A stretch of DNA of 64,000 bases from Zunongwangia endophytica (GCF_030409505.1 NZ_JAUFPZ010000002.1:930001-994000), one strand, 5' to 3'. Positions 17,063-27,793 are shown, counted from the first letter of the stretch. Notes: generated by a model not told the origin, from the letters alone. Numbers and translations are program-made.

Positions 17063-18241
17063 ATGAACAATGAAGTAGTAATTGTAAGTGCTGCCCGAAC
17101 ACCAATTGGTAGTTTTCTGGGTAGCTTATCTAATATATCAGCCACAAAATTGGGATCCATAGCCATTAAAGGAGCTTTGGATAAGATCAATCTTAAACCC
17201 GAGCTAGTTGAAGAGGTTTTAATGGGAAATGTGGTTCAGGCTGGTACGGGACAGGCTCCTGCACGACAAGCGGCTTTGGGAGCAGGTGTTCCCGATACTG
17301 TTCCTTGTACAACAATCAATAAAGTATGCGCTAGCGGAATGAAATCCGTAATGCAGGCTGCCCAATCGATCATGCTAGGAGATGCGAGCATAATTGTTGC
17401 AGGCGGAATGGAGAATATGAGTATGATTCCGCATTATCTTCATTTGCGTCAAGGTAAGAAGTTTGGTCCTGCAGAAATGGTGGATGGTATGCAAAAAGAT
17501 GGTTTAGTAGATGCATACGATAAAAATGCTATGGGTGTTTATGCAGATCTATGTGCTACGGAATATAATTTTAGCAGAGAAGATCAAGATGCCTATGCTG
17601 TAAAATCTTACGAAAGATCTGCTGCTGCCTGGAAGGCGGGTAAATTTGATGACGAAATTATTCCTGTTGAAGTTCCTCAGCGTAAAGGCGACCCCATTAT
17701 CTTTAAAGAAGATGAAGAGTACAAAAATGTAAGGATGGATAAAATTTCTTCTTTACGACCTGCGTTTAGTAAGGACGGAACCGTAACTGCCGCAAATGCT
17801 TCTACCATTAATGATGGTGCCGGTGCTATTGTACTTATGAGCAAAGCTAAAGCCAAAGAATTAGGTTTGAATATCTTGTGTACCATAAAAGGTTTTGCAG
17901 ATGCTGCACAAGAACCAAAATGGTTTACAACAGCTCCTGCTAAAGCGCTTCCCAAAGCCCTAGCCAAAGCTGGAATAACGCAAAATCAAGTTGATTTTTT
18001 TGAATTTAATGAAGCTTTTTCGGTAGTTGGTTTGGCCAACATGAAAATTTTGGGTTTATCTGATGAAAATACGAATGTAAATGGTGGGGCCGTTTCTTTA
18101 GGACATCCATTAGGTTGTAGTGGTGTGAGAATTTTAATTACATTAATTAATGTTCTTAAACAAAACAATGCTAAATTGGGCGCTGCTGCCATTTGTAATG
18201 GCGGAGGCGGTGCGTCTGCTATGATTATCGAAAGAAATTAG
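17063..18241 (+). CDS. Acetyl-CoA C-acetyltransferase (thiolase)
   Basis: A 392-aa biosynthetic-type thiolase that condenses two acetyl-CoA to acetoacetyl-CoA or runs in reverse. The catalytic residues fall at the textbook positions: Cys89 (NKVCASGMKS), His348 (SLGHPLGCSG) and Cys378 (ICNGGGGASAM). NEAF is present before the active-site loop. No hydroxyacyl-CoA dehydrogenase adjoins. The next gene, an NlpC/P60 peptidase, follows after 26 bases and is probably co-transcribed. Confidence 0.95.
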   Translation: MNNEVVIVSAARTPIGSFLGSLSNISATKLGSIAIKGALDKINLKPELVEEVLMGNVVQAGTGQAPARQAALGAGVPDTVPCTTINKVCASGMKSVMQAAQSIMLGDASIIVAGGMENMSMIPHYLHLRQGKKFGPAEMVDGMQKDGLVDAYDKNAMGVYADLCATEYNFSREDQDAYAVKSYERSAAAWKAGKFDDEIIPVEVPQRKGDPIIFKEDEEYKNVRMDKISSLRPAFSKDGTVTAANASTINDGAGAIVLMSKAKAKELGLNILCTIKGFADAAQEPKWFTTAPAKALPKALAKAGITQNQVDFFEFNEAFSVVGLANMKILGLSDENTNVNGGAVSLGHPLGCSGVRILITLINVLKQNNAKLGAAAICNGGGGASAMIIERN

Positions 18242-18267
18242 TCCTAAAATTGAAATTTACGTTTTAA

Positions 18268-19017
18268 ATGCAATACGGTATTTGCCCCTTAAGCATTGTG
18301 CCACTTCGTTTAGCTCCCTCAAATGAAAGCGAAATGGTTTCACAGCTTCTTTATGGAGAACATTTTAAAATACTAGAAGAACGTGCAAAGTGGAGTCGAA
18401 TTCGTGTTGCTTTCGACAATTCTGAAGCATGGGTGAGCAATAAACAAATTCATAATATAGATGAACAATCTTATGTAAAGATAGATACTGAAGCCCCAAT
18501 TCTTACTGCAGATTTAATTGAGTTCATTTTTGATGAAAATCAGCTATTGACACCGGTGCCTATGGGATCGCAATTAAATGGAAACTTCTGTCTTAAAAAT
18601 ACGTTTGATGGCAATACGGTAAGTGGAATTTCTGAAAAGGAAAATGTCATCAAAACGGCTTTATTTTATCAGAATAGTCCTCATTTATGGGGAGGAAAAT
18701 CTCCTTTAGGAATAGATTGCAGTGGTTTTACTCAAATGGTTTATAAGCTGAATGGTTACAAACTTCAGCGAAATGCAAGAGACCAAGCGAAACAGGGAGA
18801 AGCATTAAGTTTTATTGAAGAAAGTGAAGCTGGTGATCTTGTATTTTTTGATGATAACGAAGGATTAATCAATCATGTGGGGATTATGATGAAGGATAAT
18901 TACATAATCCATGTAGATGAAAAAGTAAGAATAGATCGAATAGATCATTCCGGAATTTTTAATACTGAATTACGCCGACACACGCACAAGCTAAGAGTTA
19001 TTAAAAAAATAATTTAA
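18268..19017 (+). CDS. NlpC/P60 cell-wall peptidase with SH3 domain
   Basis: 249 aa. Residues 1-65 form a bacterial SH3-like domain (GICPLSIVPLRLAPSNES, KWSRIRV, EAWVSNKQI), a second degenerate SH3 region runs to about 120, and the NlpC/P60 domain occupies about 125-240. The catalytic Cys151 (GIDCSGFTQMVY), His203 (INHVGIMM) and His215 (YIIHVD) are in place. GGKSPLGIDCSG is typical of YkfC-type gamma-D-glutamyl-L-diamino acid endopeptidases that trim muropeptides. There is no signal peptide, so a cytoplasmic role in peptidoglycan recycling is favoured. Confidence 0.9.
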   Translation: MQYGICPLSIVPLRLAPSNESEMVSQLLYGEHFKILEERAKWSRIRVAFDNSEAWVSNKQIHNIDEQSYVKIDTEAPILTADLIEFIFDENQLLTPVPMGSQLNGNFCLKNTFDGNTVSGISEKENVIKTALFYQNSPHLWGGKSPLGIDCSGFTQMVYKLNGYKLQRNARDQAKQGEALSFIEESEAGDLVFFDDNEGLINHVGIMMKDNYIIHVDEKVRIDRIDHSGIFNTELRRHTHKLRVIKKII

Positions 19018-19049
19018 AAGAATTCTCCATATCCATAGTTGTAGCAAAT

Positions 19050-19727
19050 ATGTTAAAGAAAATTTTAGTTTTCATAACCGTGCTAACTTTGTTTTCTAGT
19101 TGCAATGAAAAATTCGATCATCTAAATTTCGAAAAGCAAGTGGTATATGATATTTTCCCGAAATTAATGGATTCTCTGCATAGAGATACTAGAGTTCCTT
19201 TTCCTGCACCACCATATAAATCTGATTCTCTTGGTAATAGGTGAGAGTTTGATACAATTGAATCCCAGAGAAGATGGAAGGAATTTGATAGATTAAAACT
19301 TGAATATTATCAAGATTCTGTAAAATTGGTGACTGCAATTAGCGATTCAACTTTTTTACCACACGGAGGCTAAAAGAACCAATTACTAAAATTTTACAAT
19401 CTTAATAATTTAGCTATTGATACTATAAATAACAATGAAAAATATAAGATTGATATTGACGAATTGAATGCGGACACTAAGATAAGATTTATTTATAGAT
19501 CGGACTTACCAGAAGGAAGAGAAATTTGGAGAACAGATTATAAATTTTATCTAAACTCTGTTGTATCGATTAGTAGAATACAATTTGATATAAATAAAAA
19601 GTTTGGTGTAATGTCAATTGGTTATTCGACGGGAATATTAAATGGTATTGGATTTAGAGTTTTTATAAGGGAAAATAAAGAAGGTGATTGGGTAATTGAT
19701 AGAATTCAAACAACATCTATTTCGTAA
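19050..19727 (+). pseudogene. Lipoprotein pseudogene with two in-frame stop codons
   Basis: It begins MLKKILVFITVLTLFSSCNE, a clear lipoprotein signal (Cys18). The same frame reads on past a TGA at 19242-19244 and a TAA at 19371-19373 to a final TAA at about 19725, about 225 codons in all. Between the stops the reading is protein-like (EFDTIESQRRWKEFDRLKLE..., then KYKIDIDELNADTKIRF and a beta-rich tail). Both stops could be CGA-to-TGA and CAA-to-TAA transitions. The family is not recognised. It sits at the left edge of an accessory patch, unlike its housekeeping neighbours. Confidence 0.75.
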
Positions 19728-19878
19728 TAACATACTTGCAACAACGTTTACGGTTATAGCAAGTTGCGGGAGTAGCGACGCGGACTTGTCGGCTTAGTTG
19801 TTTTCTTTCTTGGTTTCCAAAATTACACTTTTTCGAATAAACCCGTTATTTGCGATGAACCGATGTTGCCTGCTGCGC
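19728..19878. other. GC-richer noncoding stretch, possible repeat/cassette boundary
   Basis: After the pseudogene the base composition jumps (GCGGGAGTAGCGACGCGGAC). Small inverted repeats occur: ACTTGC/GCAAGT around 19735-19765, and CAACAAC near 19740 against GTTGTT near 19798. The end (CCGATGTTGCCTGCTGCGCC) resembles, in inverted orientation, a stretch upstream of the next lipoprotein gene (near 20907-20925). No ORF is visible. It may be an old attachment-type or dispersed repeat. Confidence 0.3.
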
Positions 19879-20823
19879 CTATTGATTAAGTAAATTTGAA
19901 ATTATCCTACCCCCAGAAGTTACTGCATAAATACCTTTATATTCGTTACTCCAGAGGCCGTTGATAGCTTGGGTAGACTCATATTCTAAAGAATAAAAGC
20001 CTCCATTAACACTATATATTTTACCTGGATTATAAGTTGATCCAGTTGTAAAATATATAGTTGTTCCTGTGAAAAATTTTAGGTCGTTAACAGGACCAAG
20101 ATCCTCTAGAACTTTAGTCCACTCTTCTCCGTTGAAAAAAAGTAAATTCCCACCTGAACCACTAGCATAAATGTATTCATTATTATACCCTTCAATAGAG
20201 GATAGAAAATTACCTTCTAATTGAGAACCTTCCAACATGTTTCTCCAATCTGTACCATTTGTATAAAAGATGAAGTCCTTTTCACCACTGAAAGCAACAA
20301 CATAAAGATTGCCGTCATTGTCTCCCCAAGCATCTTGGAAATGAACTTCTTCTTCTAAAATTTTTACTAGCTCATTACTTCTATATAAATAAAACCCATT
20401 ACTAGCACTTAAATACACCTTTCCGTTTATTATACTAACATTTGTGAAATTTATATTTTCAAAGGTCTTTGTGAACCAACGGTCGCCATTAAAACTAAAT
20501 AATCTACCATCTGATCCTACTGCATATATTTCACCACATGAATTTCCTTCTACATCAAGAATAACAATTTCACCTTCGTAATTTTCCTTTGTAATCCATT
20601 CGTCGTTTTCTTGAGATACTATGATCGCTTTATCAGGTTCATTTCTGTGACCTCCTACTGTATATAAACAATCGTTAATCCCCCAAAGACTGAATAATGG
20701 GTTTTCCAATTGTTTTTCAATAGTCCATTTATTACTCAAAGAGTTTTTTTCTTCAGGACGATTATCGAAATCTTTAGAACAGCTAAAACTTACAATGGCC
20801 AGGAAGAAGTAATATTTTTTCAT
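19879..20823 (-). CDS. Lipoprotein with beta-propeller-like repeats
   Basis: A 314-aa protein starting MKKYYFFLAIVSFSCSKD: a short signal peptide with lipobox Cys15. The mature part is made of repeating units of about 45 residues, each with a Tyr/Val-rich strand, Gly and an Asn-Gly-x-x-Trp turn (FNGDRWFTKTF, YTNGTDWRNML, FNGEEWTKVL), as in WD/Kelch-like propellers used for ligand binding. No enzyme motif is seen. It stands alone, flanked on both sides by GC-richer noncoding sequence and next to a pseudogene, which suggests an acquired accessory gene. Confidence 0.7.
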   Translation of the reverse strand: MKKYYFFLAIVSFSCSKDFDNRPEEKNSLSNKWTIEKQLENPLFSLWGINDCLYTVGGHRNEPDKAIIVSQENDEWITKENYEGEIVILDVEGNSCGEIYAVGSDGRLFSFNGDRWFTKTFENINFTNVSIINGKVYLSASNGFYLYRSNELVKILEEEVHFQDAWGDNDGNLYVVAFSGEKDFIFYTNGTDWRNMLEGSQLEGNFLSSIEGYNNEYIYASGSGGNLLFFNGEEWTKVLEDLGPVNDLKFFTGTTIYFTTGSTYNPGKIYSVNGGFYSLEYESTQAINGLWSNEYKGIYAVTSGGRIISNLLNQ

Positions 20824-21057
20824 AATTTAATCAGAATATAATACAATTTTAGAGTATTTTGACGTGACAAATGTTAATTGAATATGAATTTTACTATAAA
20901 CTTGTGTAGGCGTTGCTGGCACAACGGTTAATCGCCGAAAAGCGGCAGCGTTAGAAAGAAAATAATTATCTCGATCAACAGATCAATACTAACCGGACAA
21001 ATTCGGGTCCCTTACGCCAACTGCCGATAACCGAGACCGTGAACATCAAGAATTTCG
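20824..21057. other. Gene-free spacer with small hairpins
   Basis: The stretch from about 20905 to 21050 is GC-richer than its surroundings. It contains CGTTG-N6-CAACG (around 20911-20926), GCCG-AAAA-GCGGC-like hairpins (about 20933-20947) and GGAC/GTCC. No ORF of useful size, and no complete tRNA cloverleaf, could be drawn. It may be a remnant of the same repeat as at 19.75 kb, or an unannotated small RNA leader. Confidence 0.25.
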
Positions 21058-21094
21058 ATAAAAAAAGCCCGCTAAAATTAGCGGGCTTTTTTGT
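21058..21094. terminator. Strong terminator, probably bidirectional
   Basis: GCCCGCTAA (21067-21075) pairs with TTAGCGGGC (21078-21086), flanked by an A-run and a T-run (AAAAAA / TTTTTT). It ends the gyrA-TPR minus-strand operon. Confidence 0.85.
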
Positions 21095-21112
21095 AAGTAA
21101 TCAAATAAAATT

Positions 21113-22354
21113 TTATTGCTCTAGCATAGCTTTCATTTCAGCAGCTTTCTCTTTGTTTCCAACTTGAGTGTAAATATTCATTGCTGTTCTGATCGCATCT
21201 GTATTTTCAGGATTCTTCTCTACAGTAGCTTCTAAATAAGGAAGCGCTTCTTTATAGATTTCTTTACGTTCTTCAGATAATTCTTCATAACGCTTGTTAT
21301 CCTCTTTGCTCATTCCAAGACCGTTCATCTCTTCTATGATATCACGTTCTTTACTTAATATAACCGCTGCAATATTCATTCTAGCATTATCCATATCTGG
21401 ATCAATTTCTAATGCTTTTTTGTAATATTCAACTGCCTGATCTTGATCGCCTATTTCAGCTGTACTTACACCAAGATTATAATACAGATTAGCATCGTTA
21501 GGATTTTTCTTAACCAATTCGCTCATCAATTGATTGTACTGCTCCTTGTCGCCCATCTGGTAATACATATTAGCTTCAGCTTGCAGAAGTCCTAAATCGT
21601 CAGGATTATTTGCTTTCGCATCGTCCATTGCTTCAATTGCTTTATCATTATTTCCTTCCTGAATATGAATTAAAGCGATATTTTTAGCAATCTCACCTCT
21701 TTTTGATGGTTGTTTTTCGTCTTTTGGCTCAGAGTAGTTACCAGTTTTCATCATTAACTCTCTTTGCTCTTTAGACATAGATTCACGCTCACCAGTTTCG
21801 TTATTCAAAGCAGTGTATTGCGTAGAAGCACCATCAAAGTTGAGTTCTCTTAGTTGCTCATAGTACTTAAGAGCATCATCATAGTTTTGACCATTAAGAG
21901 AATTGGCAGCTGCGTAATACAAATAAATAGTATCCTGCTTATTTAAATCATAGCTAGCTACTAATTTATCTGCTGCGCTTTTATAATTCTCAGAATTTTG
22001 ATCGTCAATAGCACTTTGTACTAATTGATTTCTAAGATTAGCTAGTCCTTCCTGGGCATCATCGCTTCCCATTTCGACAGCTTTCTTATAAGCATCTCCC
22101 GCGGTTTTAAAATCATCTACAGAGACACCACTTCCATCAGCTAAATAAGCTTGCGCTTTATATAAATAGAATCTTTCAGTCCACTTATCATTAGCTTCAG
22201 ATAGTTTTTGTTCTGCAGTAGCTAATTCAGTTTTAGCTTTGTCGAAATTACCATCTTCGATAAAATCTTCCGCATTTTTAATTTCATCTTTTTGTGCTAT
22301 TGCTGAAAGACTAATGAATGACAATAGCGATAATGTCAAAATATTCCTCTTCAT
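21113..22354 (-). CDS. Secreted tetratricopeptide-repeat protein
   Basis: 413 aa with signal peptide MKRNILTLSLLSFISLSAIAQ, then at least seven TPR-like helix pairs (IALIHIQEGNNDKAIEAMDD, ANLYYNLGVSTAEIGDQDQA, then AVEYYKKALEIDPD). It is likely a periplasmic or cell-surface scaffold for protein assembly. It is placed 22 bases downstream of gyrA on the same strand and ends at the terminator, so the two form an operon. A functional link with gyrase is not implied. Confidence 0.85.
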   Translation of the reverse strand: MKRNILTLSLLSFISLSAIAQKDEIKNAEDFIEDGNFDKAKTELATAEQKLSEANDKWTERFYLYKAQAYLADGSGVSVDDFKTAGDAYKKAVEMGSDDAQEGLANLRNQLVQSAIDDQNSENYKSAADKLVASYDLNKQDTIYLYYAAANSLNGQNYDDALKYYEQLRELNFDGASTQYTALNNETGERESMSKEQRELMMKTGNYSEPKDEKQPSKRGEIAKNIALIHIQEGNNDKAIEAMDDAKANNPDDLGLLQAEANMYYQMGDKEQYNQLMSELVKKNPNDANLYYNLGVSTAEIGDQDQAVEYYKKALEIDPDMDNARMNIAAVILSKERDIIEEMNGLGMSKEDNKRYEELSEERKEIYKEALPYLEATVEKNPENTDAIRTAMNIYTQVGNKEKAAEMKAMLEQ

Positions 22355-22376
22355 TGTATTGGTTTATTTATTTAGT

Positions 22377-24911
22377 TTATTCTTCTGAATCATCTTGAAC
22401 AATATCTGTGCCATCTGTAGGTTCAATTGGTTTTTCCACGTCTTCAGCATCTTCAACTAAATCCAATTCATCATCTTCATGTAAAACTTTAGCTACTGCT
22501 GCAATAGAATCTTTACCTTTTAGGTTTATTAATCGAACTCCTTGTGTGGCTCTACCCATTACACGAAGATTATTGACTTCCATTCTAATAGCGATACCAG
22601 ATTTGTTGATTATCATTAGGTCATCGTCATCGGTAACGTTTTTAATAGCTACAAGGCCACCTGTTTTATCGGTTACAGAAATTGTTTTAACTCCTTTACC
22701 TCCGCGATTCGTAATCCTGTAATCTTCTAGACTAGAGCGTTTTCCGTAGCCTTTCTCTGATACTACAAGAATGTTAGATTCCATGTCGTCTACAGAAATC
22801 ATACCTACAACTTCATCATTATCATCGGCTAAAGTAATACCACGAACTCCGGAAGCATTTCTACCCATTGGTCGGGTTTTGCTTTCCTCGAACCTGATTG
22901 CCTTTCCGCTTCTAACTGCGAGCATCACCTGGCTGTCACCAGTAGTAAGTTTAGCTTCCAGTAACTCGTCACCATCTTTAATTGTAATAGCATTAATACC
23001 ATTCGTTCTAGGACGAGAATATTGTTCTAGAGAAGTTTTTTTAACCTGACCTTTTTTAGTGGCCATGATTACAAAATGATTGTTGACATATTCCTCATCT
23101 TTGAGGTCTTGTGTACAAATAAATGCTTTTACGCGATCATCTGGCTCAATATTAATAAGGTTTTGGATTGCTCTACCTTTAGAAGCTTTACTACCTTCAG
23201 GAATTTCGTAAACCCGCATCCAGAAACATTTACCTTTCTGTGTAAAGAAAAGCATATATTGGTGATTTGTTCCAGAGAATAAGTATTCTAAGAAATCTTC
23301 ATTTCTTGTAGTGGAACCTTTTTGACCAACCCCTCCTCTATTTTGGCGCTTATATTCGTTTAATGATGTCCTTTTAATATAACCTGCATGAGAAATTGTA
23401 ATAATAACTCTTTCATCCGGGATCATATCTTCGATACTAAGATCACCACCAGCATACTCTATAGTAGATCGTCTACTATCGCCATATTTCTCTTTAACTT
23501 CAATTAATTCGTCTTTAATTACCTGCATTCTGCGCTCTTTACGTGCCAAAATGTCTTTTAGGTCCTTAATAGACTCTACAATATCATCGTATTCTGCTCT
23601 TAACTTGTCTTGTTCTAGTCCTGTAAGCTGCCTTAATCGCATATCTACGATTGCCCTAGCTTGAACTTCAGATAACTCAAAGCGCTCAATTAATTTATTT
23701 CGAGCTTCTTCAGCGTTACCAGAACCACGGATGATGGCAATTACTTCATCAATATTATCTGAAGCAATGATCAAACCTTCTAATATGTGCGCTCGATCTT
23801 CAGCTTTTTTAAGTTCGTATTCTGTTCTACGAACAACTACCACATGTCTATGTTCGATGAAGTGAGAAATGATATCTTTAAGATTCAACATTTCTGGTCT
23901 TCCGTTTACAAGAGCAATGTTATTTACGCTAAATGAAGATTGTAGCGCAGTATGTTTAAATAATGTATTTAATACAATATTTGGAATTGCATCACGCTTT
24001 AATTGATATACGATACGCATACCATTACGATCAGATTCGTCTCTAATAAGACTAATTCCTTCAATTTTTTTCTCGTTAACTAAATCGGCAGTTTTCTTAA
24101 TCATATCTGCCTTATTCACCTGATATGGAATTTCAGTCACTACGATACATTCGCGACCTCTAACTTCTTCCAAATTACTTTTAGCTCGCATAACAATACG
24201 GCCACGACCTGTTTTAAAAGCTTCTCGAACGCCATCATAACCATAGATAATTCCTCCTGTTGGAAAATCTGGTGCTTTAATATGTTGCATCAAAGCATCA
24301 ATCTCGATATCGTGATCTTCTATATATGCAATAGTACCGTCTATAACCTCAGAAATATTATGAGGTGCCATATTAGTTGCCATACCTACGGCAATACCAC
24401 TAGCACCATTAACCAATAAATTTGGAATTCTGGTTGGTAAAACTACAGGTTCATTTAAGGAATCATCAAAGTTAAGTTGCGTATCAACAGTTTCTTTATC
24501 AATATCAGCAAGCATATCCTCACTGATTTTTCGCATTCTAGCTTCCGTATAACGCATTGCTGCAGGACTATCTCCATCGACAGATCCAAAGTTACCCTGG
24601 CCATCAACGAGCATGTATCTCATACTCCATTCCTGCGCCATTCTAACCATGGTATCGTATACAGAGGAATCACCGTGCGGGTGATACTTACCTAAAACTT
24701 CACCTACAATTCTTGCTGACTTTTTATATGCTCTATTAGAAAGTACTCCTAATTCGTACATTCCAAAAAGTACTCTTCGATGCACCGGCTTTAGACCATC
24801 ACGAACATCCGGTAACGCACGTGACACAATGACCGACATTGAATAATCAATGTAGGCCGACTTCATCTCTTCTTCAATGTTGATAGGAATAAGCTTTTCT
24901 CCTTCAGCCAT
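22377..24911 (-). CDS. gyrA: DNA gyrase subunit A
   Basis: An 844-aa type IIA topoisomerase subunit that breaks and rejoins DNA and, with GyrB, introduces negative supercoils. The active-site tyrosine is Tyr121 ([10 protein letters not shown]). The quinolone region reads [14 protein letters not shown], so the residues matching E. coli Ser83 and Asp87 are wild type (Ser82, Asp86). The GyrA box is represented by [10 protein letters not shown] near residue 530, and six beta-pinwheel blades follow. The C-terminus is acidic. The gene is transcribed away from clpC. Confidence 0.97.
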   Translation of the reverse strand: MAEGEKLIPINIEEEMKSAYIDYSMSVIVSRALPDVRDGLKPVHRRVLFGMYELGVLSNRAYKKSARIVGEVLGKYHPHGDSSVYDTMVRMAQEWSMRYMLVDGQGNFGSVDGDSPAAMRYTEARMRKISEDMLADIDKETVDTQLNFDDSLNEPVVLPTRIPNLLVNGASGIAVGMATNMAPHNISEVIDGTIAYIEDHDIEIDALMQHIKAPDFPTGGIIYGYDGVREAFKTGRGRIVMRAKSNLEEVRGRECIVVTEIPYQVNKADMIKKTADLVNEKKIEGISLIRDESDRNGMRIVYQLKRDAIPNIVLNTLFKHTALQSSFSVNNIALVNGRPEMLNLKDIISHFIEHRHVVVVRRTEYELKKAEDRAHILEGLIIASDNIDEVIAIIRGSGNAEEARNKLIERFELSEVQARAIVDMRLRQLTGLEQDKLRAEYDDIVESIKDLKDILARKERRMQVIKDELIEVKEKYGDSRRSTIEYAGGDLSIEDMIPDERVIITISHAGYIKRTSLNEYKRQNRGGVGQKGSTTRNEDFLEYLFSGTNHQYMLFFTQKGKCFWMRVYEIPEGSKASKGRAIQNLINIEPDDRVKAFICTQDLKDEEYVNNHFVIMATKKGQVKKTSLEQYSRPRTNGINAITIKDGDELLEAKLTTGDSQVMLAVRSGKAIRFEESKTRPMGRNASGVRGITLADDNDEVVGMISVDDMESNILVVSEKGYGKRSSLEDYRITNRGGKGVKTISVTDKTGGLVAIKNVTDDDDLMIINKSGIAIRMEVNNLRVMGRATQGVRLINLKGKDSIAAVAKVLHEDDELDLVEDAEDVEKPIEPTDGTDIVQDDSEE

Positions 24912-24931
24912 ATTTCAAATTGTTTAGTTCA

Positions 24932-24939
24932 CAAATCTA
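24932..24939 (-). promoter_or_regulatory. -7 promoter element of gyrA
   Basis: The minus strand reads TAGATTTG (24939 to 24932), an exact TAnnTTTG match about 21 bases upstream of the gyrA ATG. Confidence 0.45.
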
Positions 24940-25157
24940 ACGTGGCAATTTACATATTTTCTATATGTTTCACGGTGGATTAGCTAATGTTTTCGTATTT
25001 TTTATTAACAAAATTTTATTGGCTTAAAGTTGATAAGTTAACACCTTTACATTTTGATTTTTGAAAGTTATTTTGTCAATTAGCTATAGATTCAGCATTA
25101 GGTACAGTTTTTGGTCTATTCTGAATAAAAAAATAATAAAGAGAGAAAGGAAAAAAC

Positions 25158-27741
25158 ATGGATGATAATTTTTCACCAAGAGTAAAAGATGTTATAGCGT
25201 ACAGTAAAGAAGAAGCCTTAAGATTGGGGCACGACTTTATAGGTACAGAGCATCTAATGCTCGGGTTATTGAGAGACGGTGACGGGAAAGCCATAAACAT
25301 CCTAAATGCTCTGGATATTGATCTAAGCCATTTAAGACGAAAAGTAGAGATTCTAAGTCCTGCTAATCCAAATATGACCGCAGTTTCTAATGAGAAAAAG
25401 AATCTGCACTTAACAAGACAGGCTGAACGTGCTTTAAAAACAACGTTTTTGGAAGCTAAGTTATTTCAGAGTCCAAATATTAATACGGCACACCTGTTAT
25501 TGTGTATCTTACGTAATGAAAACGACCCCACCACCAAATTGCTTAATAAACTTAAGATCGATTATGATGGGGTAAAAGATCAATTTAAATTTATGATCGC
25601 AAACGACGACTCAGATTATACTCAGGGCCCAGCAGCAGAATCATTTTCTGATGATGATAGCACAGATGATGCTACTAAGGACAACCCATTTAGTGGAACA
25701 GGTTCTGCCGGTGGCGGAGGTTCTACAGGAAAAACCAACAAAAAATCTAAAACTCCGGTTTTAGATAATTTCGGTAGAGATCTTACAGCAATGGCAGAAG
25801 CTGATAAACTAGACCCTGTTGTTGGAAGAGAAAAAGAAATAGAGCGTGTTTCTCAAATATTGAGTAGACGTAAAAAAACAACCCTCTCTTAATAGGAGAA
25901 CCGGGTGTTGGTAAATCTGCAATAGCAGAAGGTTTAGCGCTAAGAATCGTTAAGCGAAAAGTATCTAGGATACTTTTTGATAAACGTGTGGTGACTTTAG
26001 ATCTTGCAAGTCTTGTTGCGGGTACAAAGTATCGTGGGCAATTTGAAGAGCGAATGAAAGCGGTGATGAATGAGCTTGAAAAGAATGATGATATTATTCT
26101 TTTTATTGACGAAATCCATACAATCGTGGGTGCTGGTGGCGCAACAGGTAGTTTAGATGCCAGCAACATGTTTAAGCCTGCTTTAGCTAGAGGTGAAATT
26201 CAATGTATTGGTGCCACTACTTTAGATGAATACCGCCAATATATTGAGAAAGACGGTGCTTTAGAGCGACGTTTCCAAAAGGTGATTGTAGAACCAACAT
26301 CTGTGGAAGAAACCATCGAAATTCTTAATAATATTAAGGATAAATATGAAGATCACCATAACGTAGAGTATACTCAAGAAGCTATTGAGGCTTGTGTGAA
26401 GTTGACCAATCGTTATATGACCGATAGATTCCTTCCGGACAAAGCTATTGATGCTTTAGATGAAGCAGGGTCACGTGTACACATCACTAATATTGATGTC
26501 CCTAAGCAAATTCTTGATTTGGAGCGTAAGCTTGAAGAAGTTCGCGAAAAGAAGAATACTGTTGTTAAGAAACAGAAATACGAAGAAGCAGCAAAGCTTA
26601 GAGATGATGAGAAGAACCTGGAGAAGGAATTAGCAATAGCTCAGGAGCGTTGGGAAGAAGATTCCAAAAAACATAAAGAAATTGTTAGTGAAGATAGTGT
26701 TGCCGATGTAGTTTCGATGATGACGGGTGTACCTGTAAATCGTATTGCACAAACAGAATCTAATAAACTGGTTGAGCTTCCTAATAAAATTAAAGGCAAA
26801 GTTATCGGTCAGGATGATGCTGTAGCGAAGGTGGTAAAAGCAATTCAGCGTAATCGTGCCGGACTTAAAGATCCGAATAAACCAATTGGTTCATTTATAT
26901 TTTTAGGTCAAACAGGTGTTGGTAAAACGCAGTTAGCAAAAGTGTTAGCTCGAGAGCTTTTCGATAACGAGGATACGCTTATTAGAATAGATATGAGTGA
27001 ATACATGGAGAAATTCGCTGTATCTAGATTAATTGGTGCACCTCCGGTTATGTAGGTTACGAAGAAGGTGGACAGCTTACCGAGAAAGTTAGAAGAAAAC
27101 CTTACGCTGTAATTCTCTTAGACGAGGTAGAAAAAGCACATCCAGATGTTTTCAACATGATGTTGCAGGTTTTAGACGACGGTTATTTAACTGATAGTCT
27201 TGGTCGTAAAATCGATTTTAGAAATACGATCATTATCATGACCTCTAATATTGGAGCAAGAAAACTTAAAGATTTTGGACAGGGAATTGGGTTTGGAACG
27301 CAATCTCAACGTGCGCAAGCCGATGAAAATACAAGAGGCGTTATCCAAAATGCTTTGAAGAAAGCGTTCTCACCAGAGTTTTTAAATAGAATTGATGATG
27401 TAATTGTATTTAATGCCTTAGAAAGAGAGCATATTCACAACATTATCGATATCGAACTTGAAAAACTATACGGTAGAATTGGTGGTTTAGGATATGAACT
27501 TAAATTATCAGATGAAGCCAAAGATTTTATTGCTGAAAAAGGCTTTGATAAACAGTATGGAGCTCGCCCATTAAATCGTGCTATCCAGAAATATATTGAA
27601 GATGCTTTAGCTGAAGAAATTATAAATTCTAAAATTTCTGAAGGTGATGTAATCGAAATGGATTACAAAGAAGGTGAATCAGAATTATCTATTAAAGTAG
27701 ATAAAAGCAAAGATACCGAGGAATCTGAACCGAAGAAATAA
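25158..27741 (+). pseudogene. clpC: ATP-dependent Clp protease ATPase ClpC, broken by two frameshifts (likely sequencing errors)
   Basis: Three consecutive ORFs (25158-25892, 25988-27055, 27157-27741) together give a full ClpC of about 861 aa. The parts are the Clp N-domain (FSPRVKDVIAYSKEEALRLG, GTEHLMLGLLRD), a Gly/Ser linker, a first AAA+ module with Walker A GEPGVGKS, a UVR-like coiled insert (KKQKYEEAAKLRDDE), a second AAA+ module with GQTGVGKTQ, and the C-terminal ClpB-D2 domain. The first break is at an A-run of 7 (25872-25878, 8 expected for RRKKNNPLL). The second is at GG (27046-27047, GGG expected for APPGYVGYEEGG). Each lacks one base. All other residues are conserved, so the organism probably has an intact gene. 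Confidence 0.9.
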
Positions 27742-27756
27742 ATTTTGAAATTGAAA

Positions 27757-27793
27757 TTGAAAAAGCCTCATGCTTCTGCATGAGGCTTTTTTT
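27757..27793. terminator. Bidirectional terminator after clpC
   Basis: A 13-bp perfect stem, AAAAGCCTCATGC (27761-27773) with GCATGAGGCTTTT (27778-27790), loop TTCT and T-run. It serves clpC and the convergent nnr gene. Confidence 0.88.

Noticed and set aside
20975..21030. A possible tRNA 3' half (ATTCGGGTCCCTTACGCC)
   Set aside because: No acceptor stem, anticodon arm or D-arm can be drawn around it.
22408..24695. Several plus-strand ORFs (60-104 aa) inside gyrA
   Set aside because: They are antisense readings of conserved gyrA codons with Ser/Ile/Thr-rich, non-protein-like composition.
25872..25878. Programmed -1 frameshift in clpC at A AAA AAA
   Set aside because: ClpC is not known for this, and a second frameshift at GG (27046) has no slippery sequence, so a read error explains both better.
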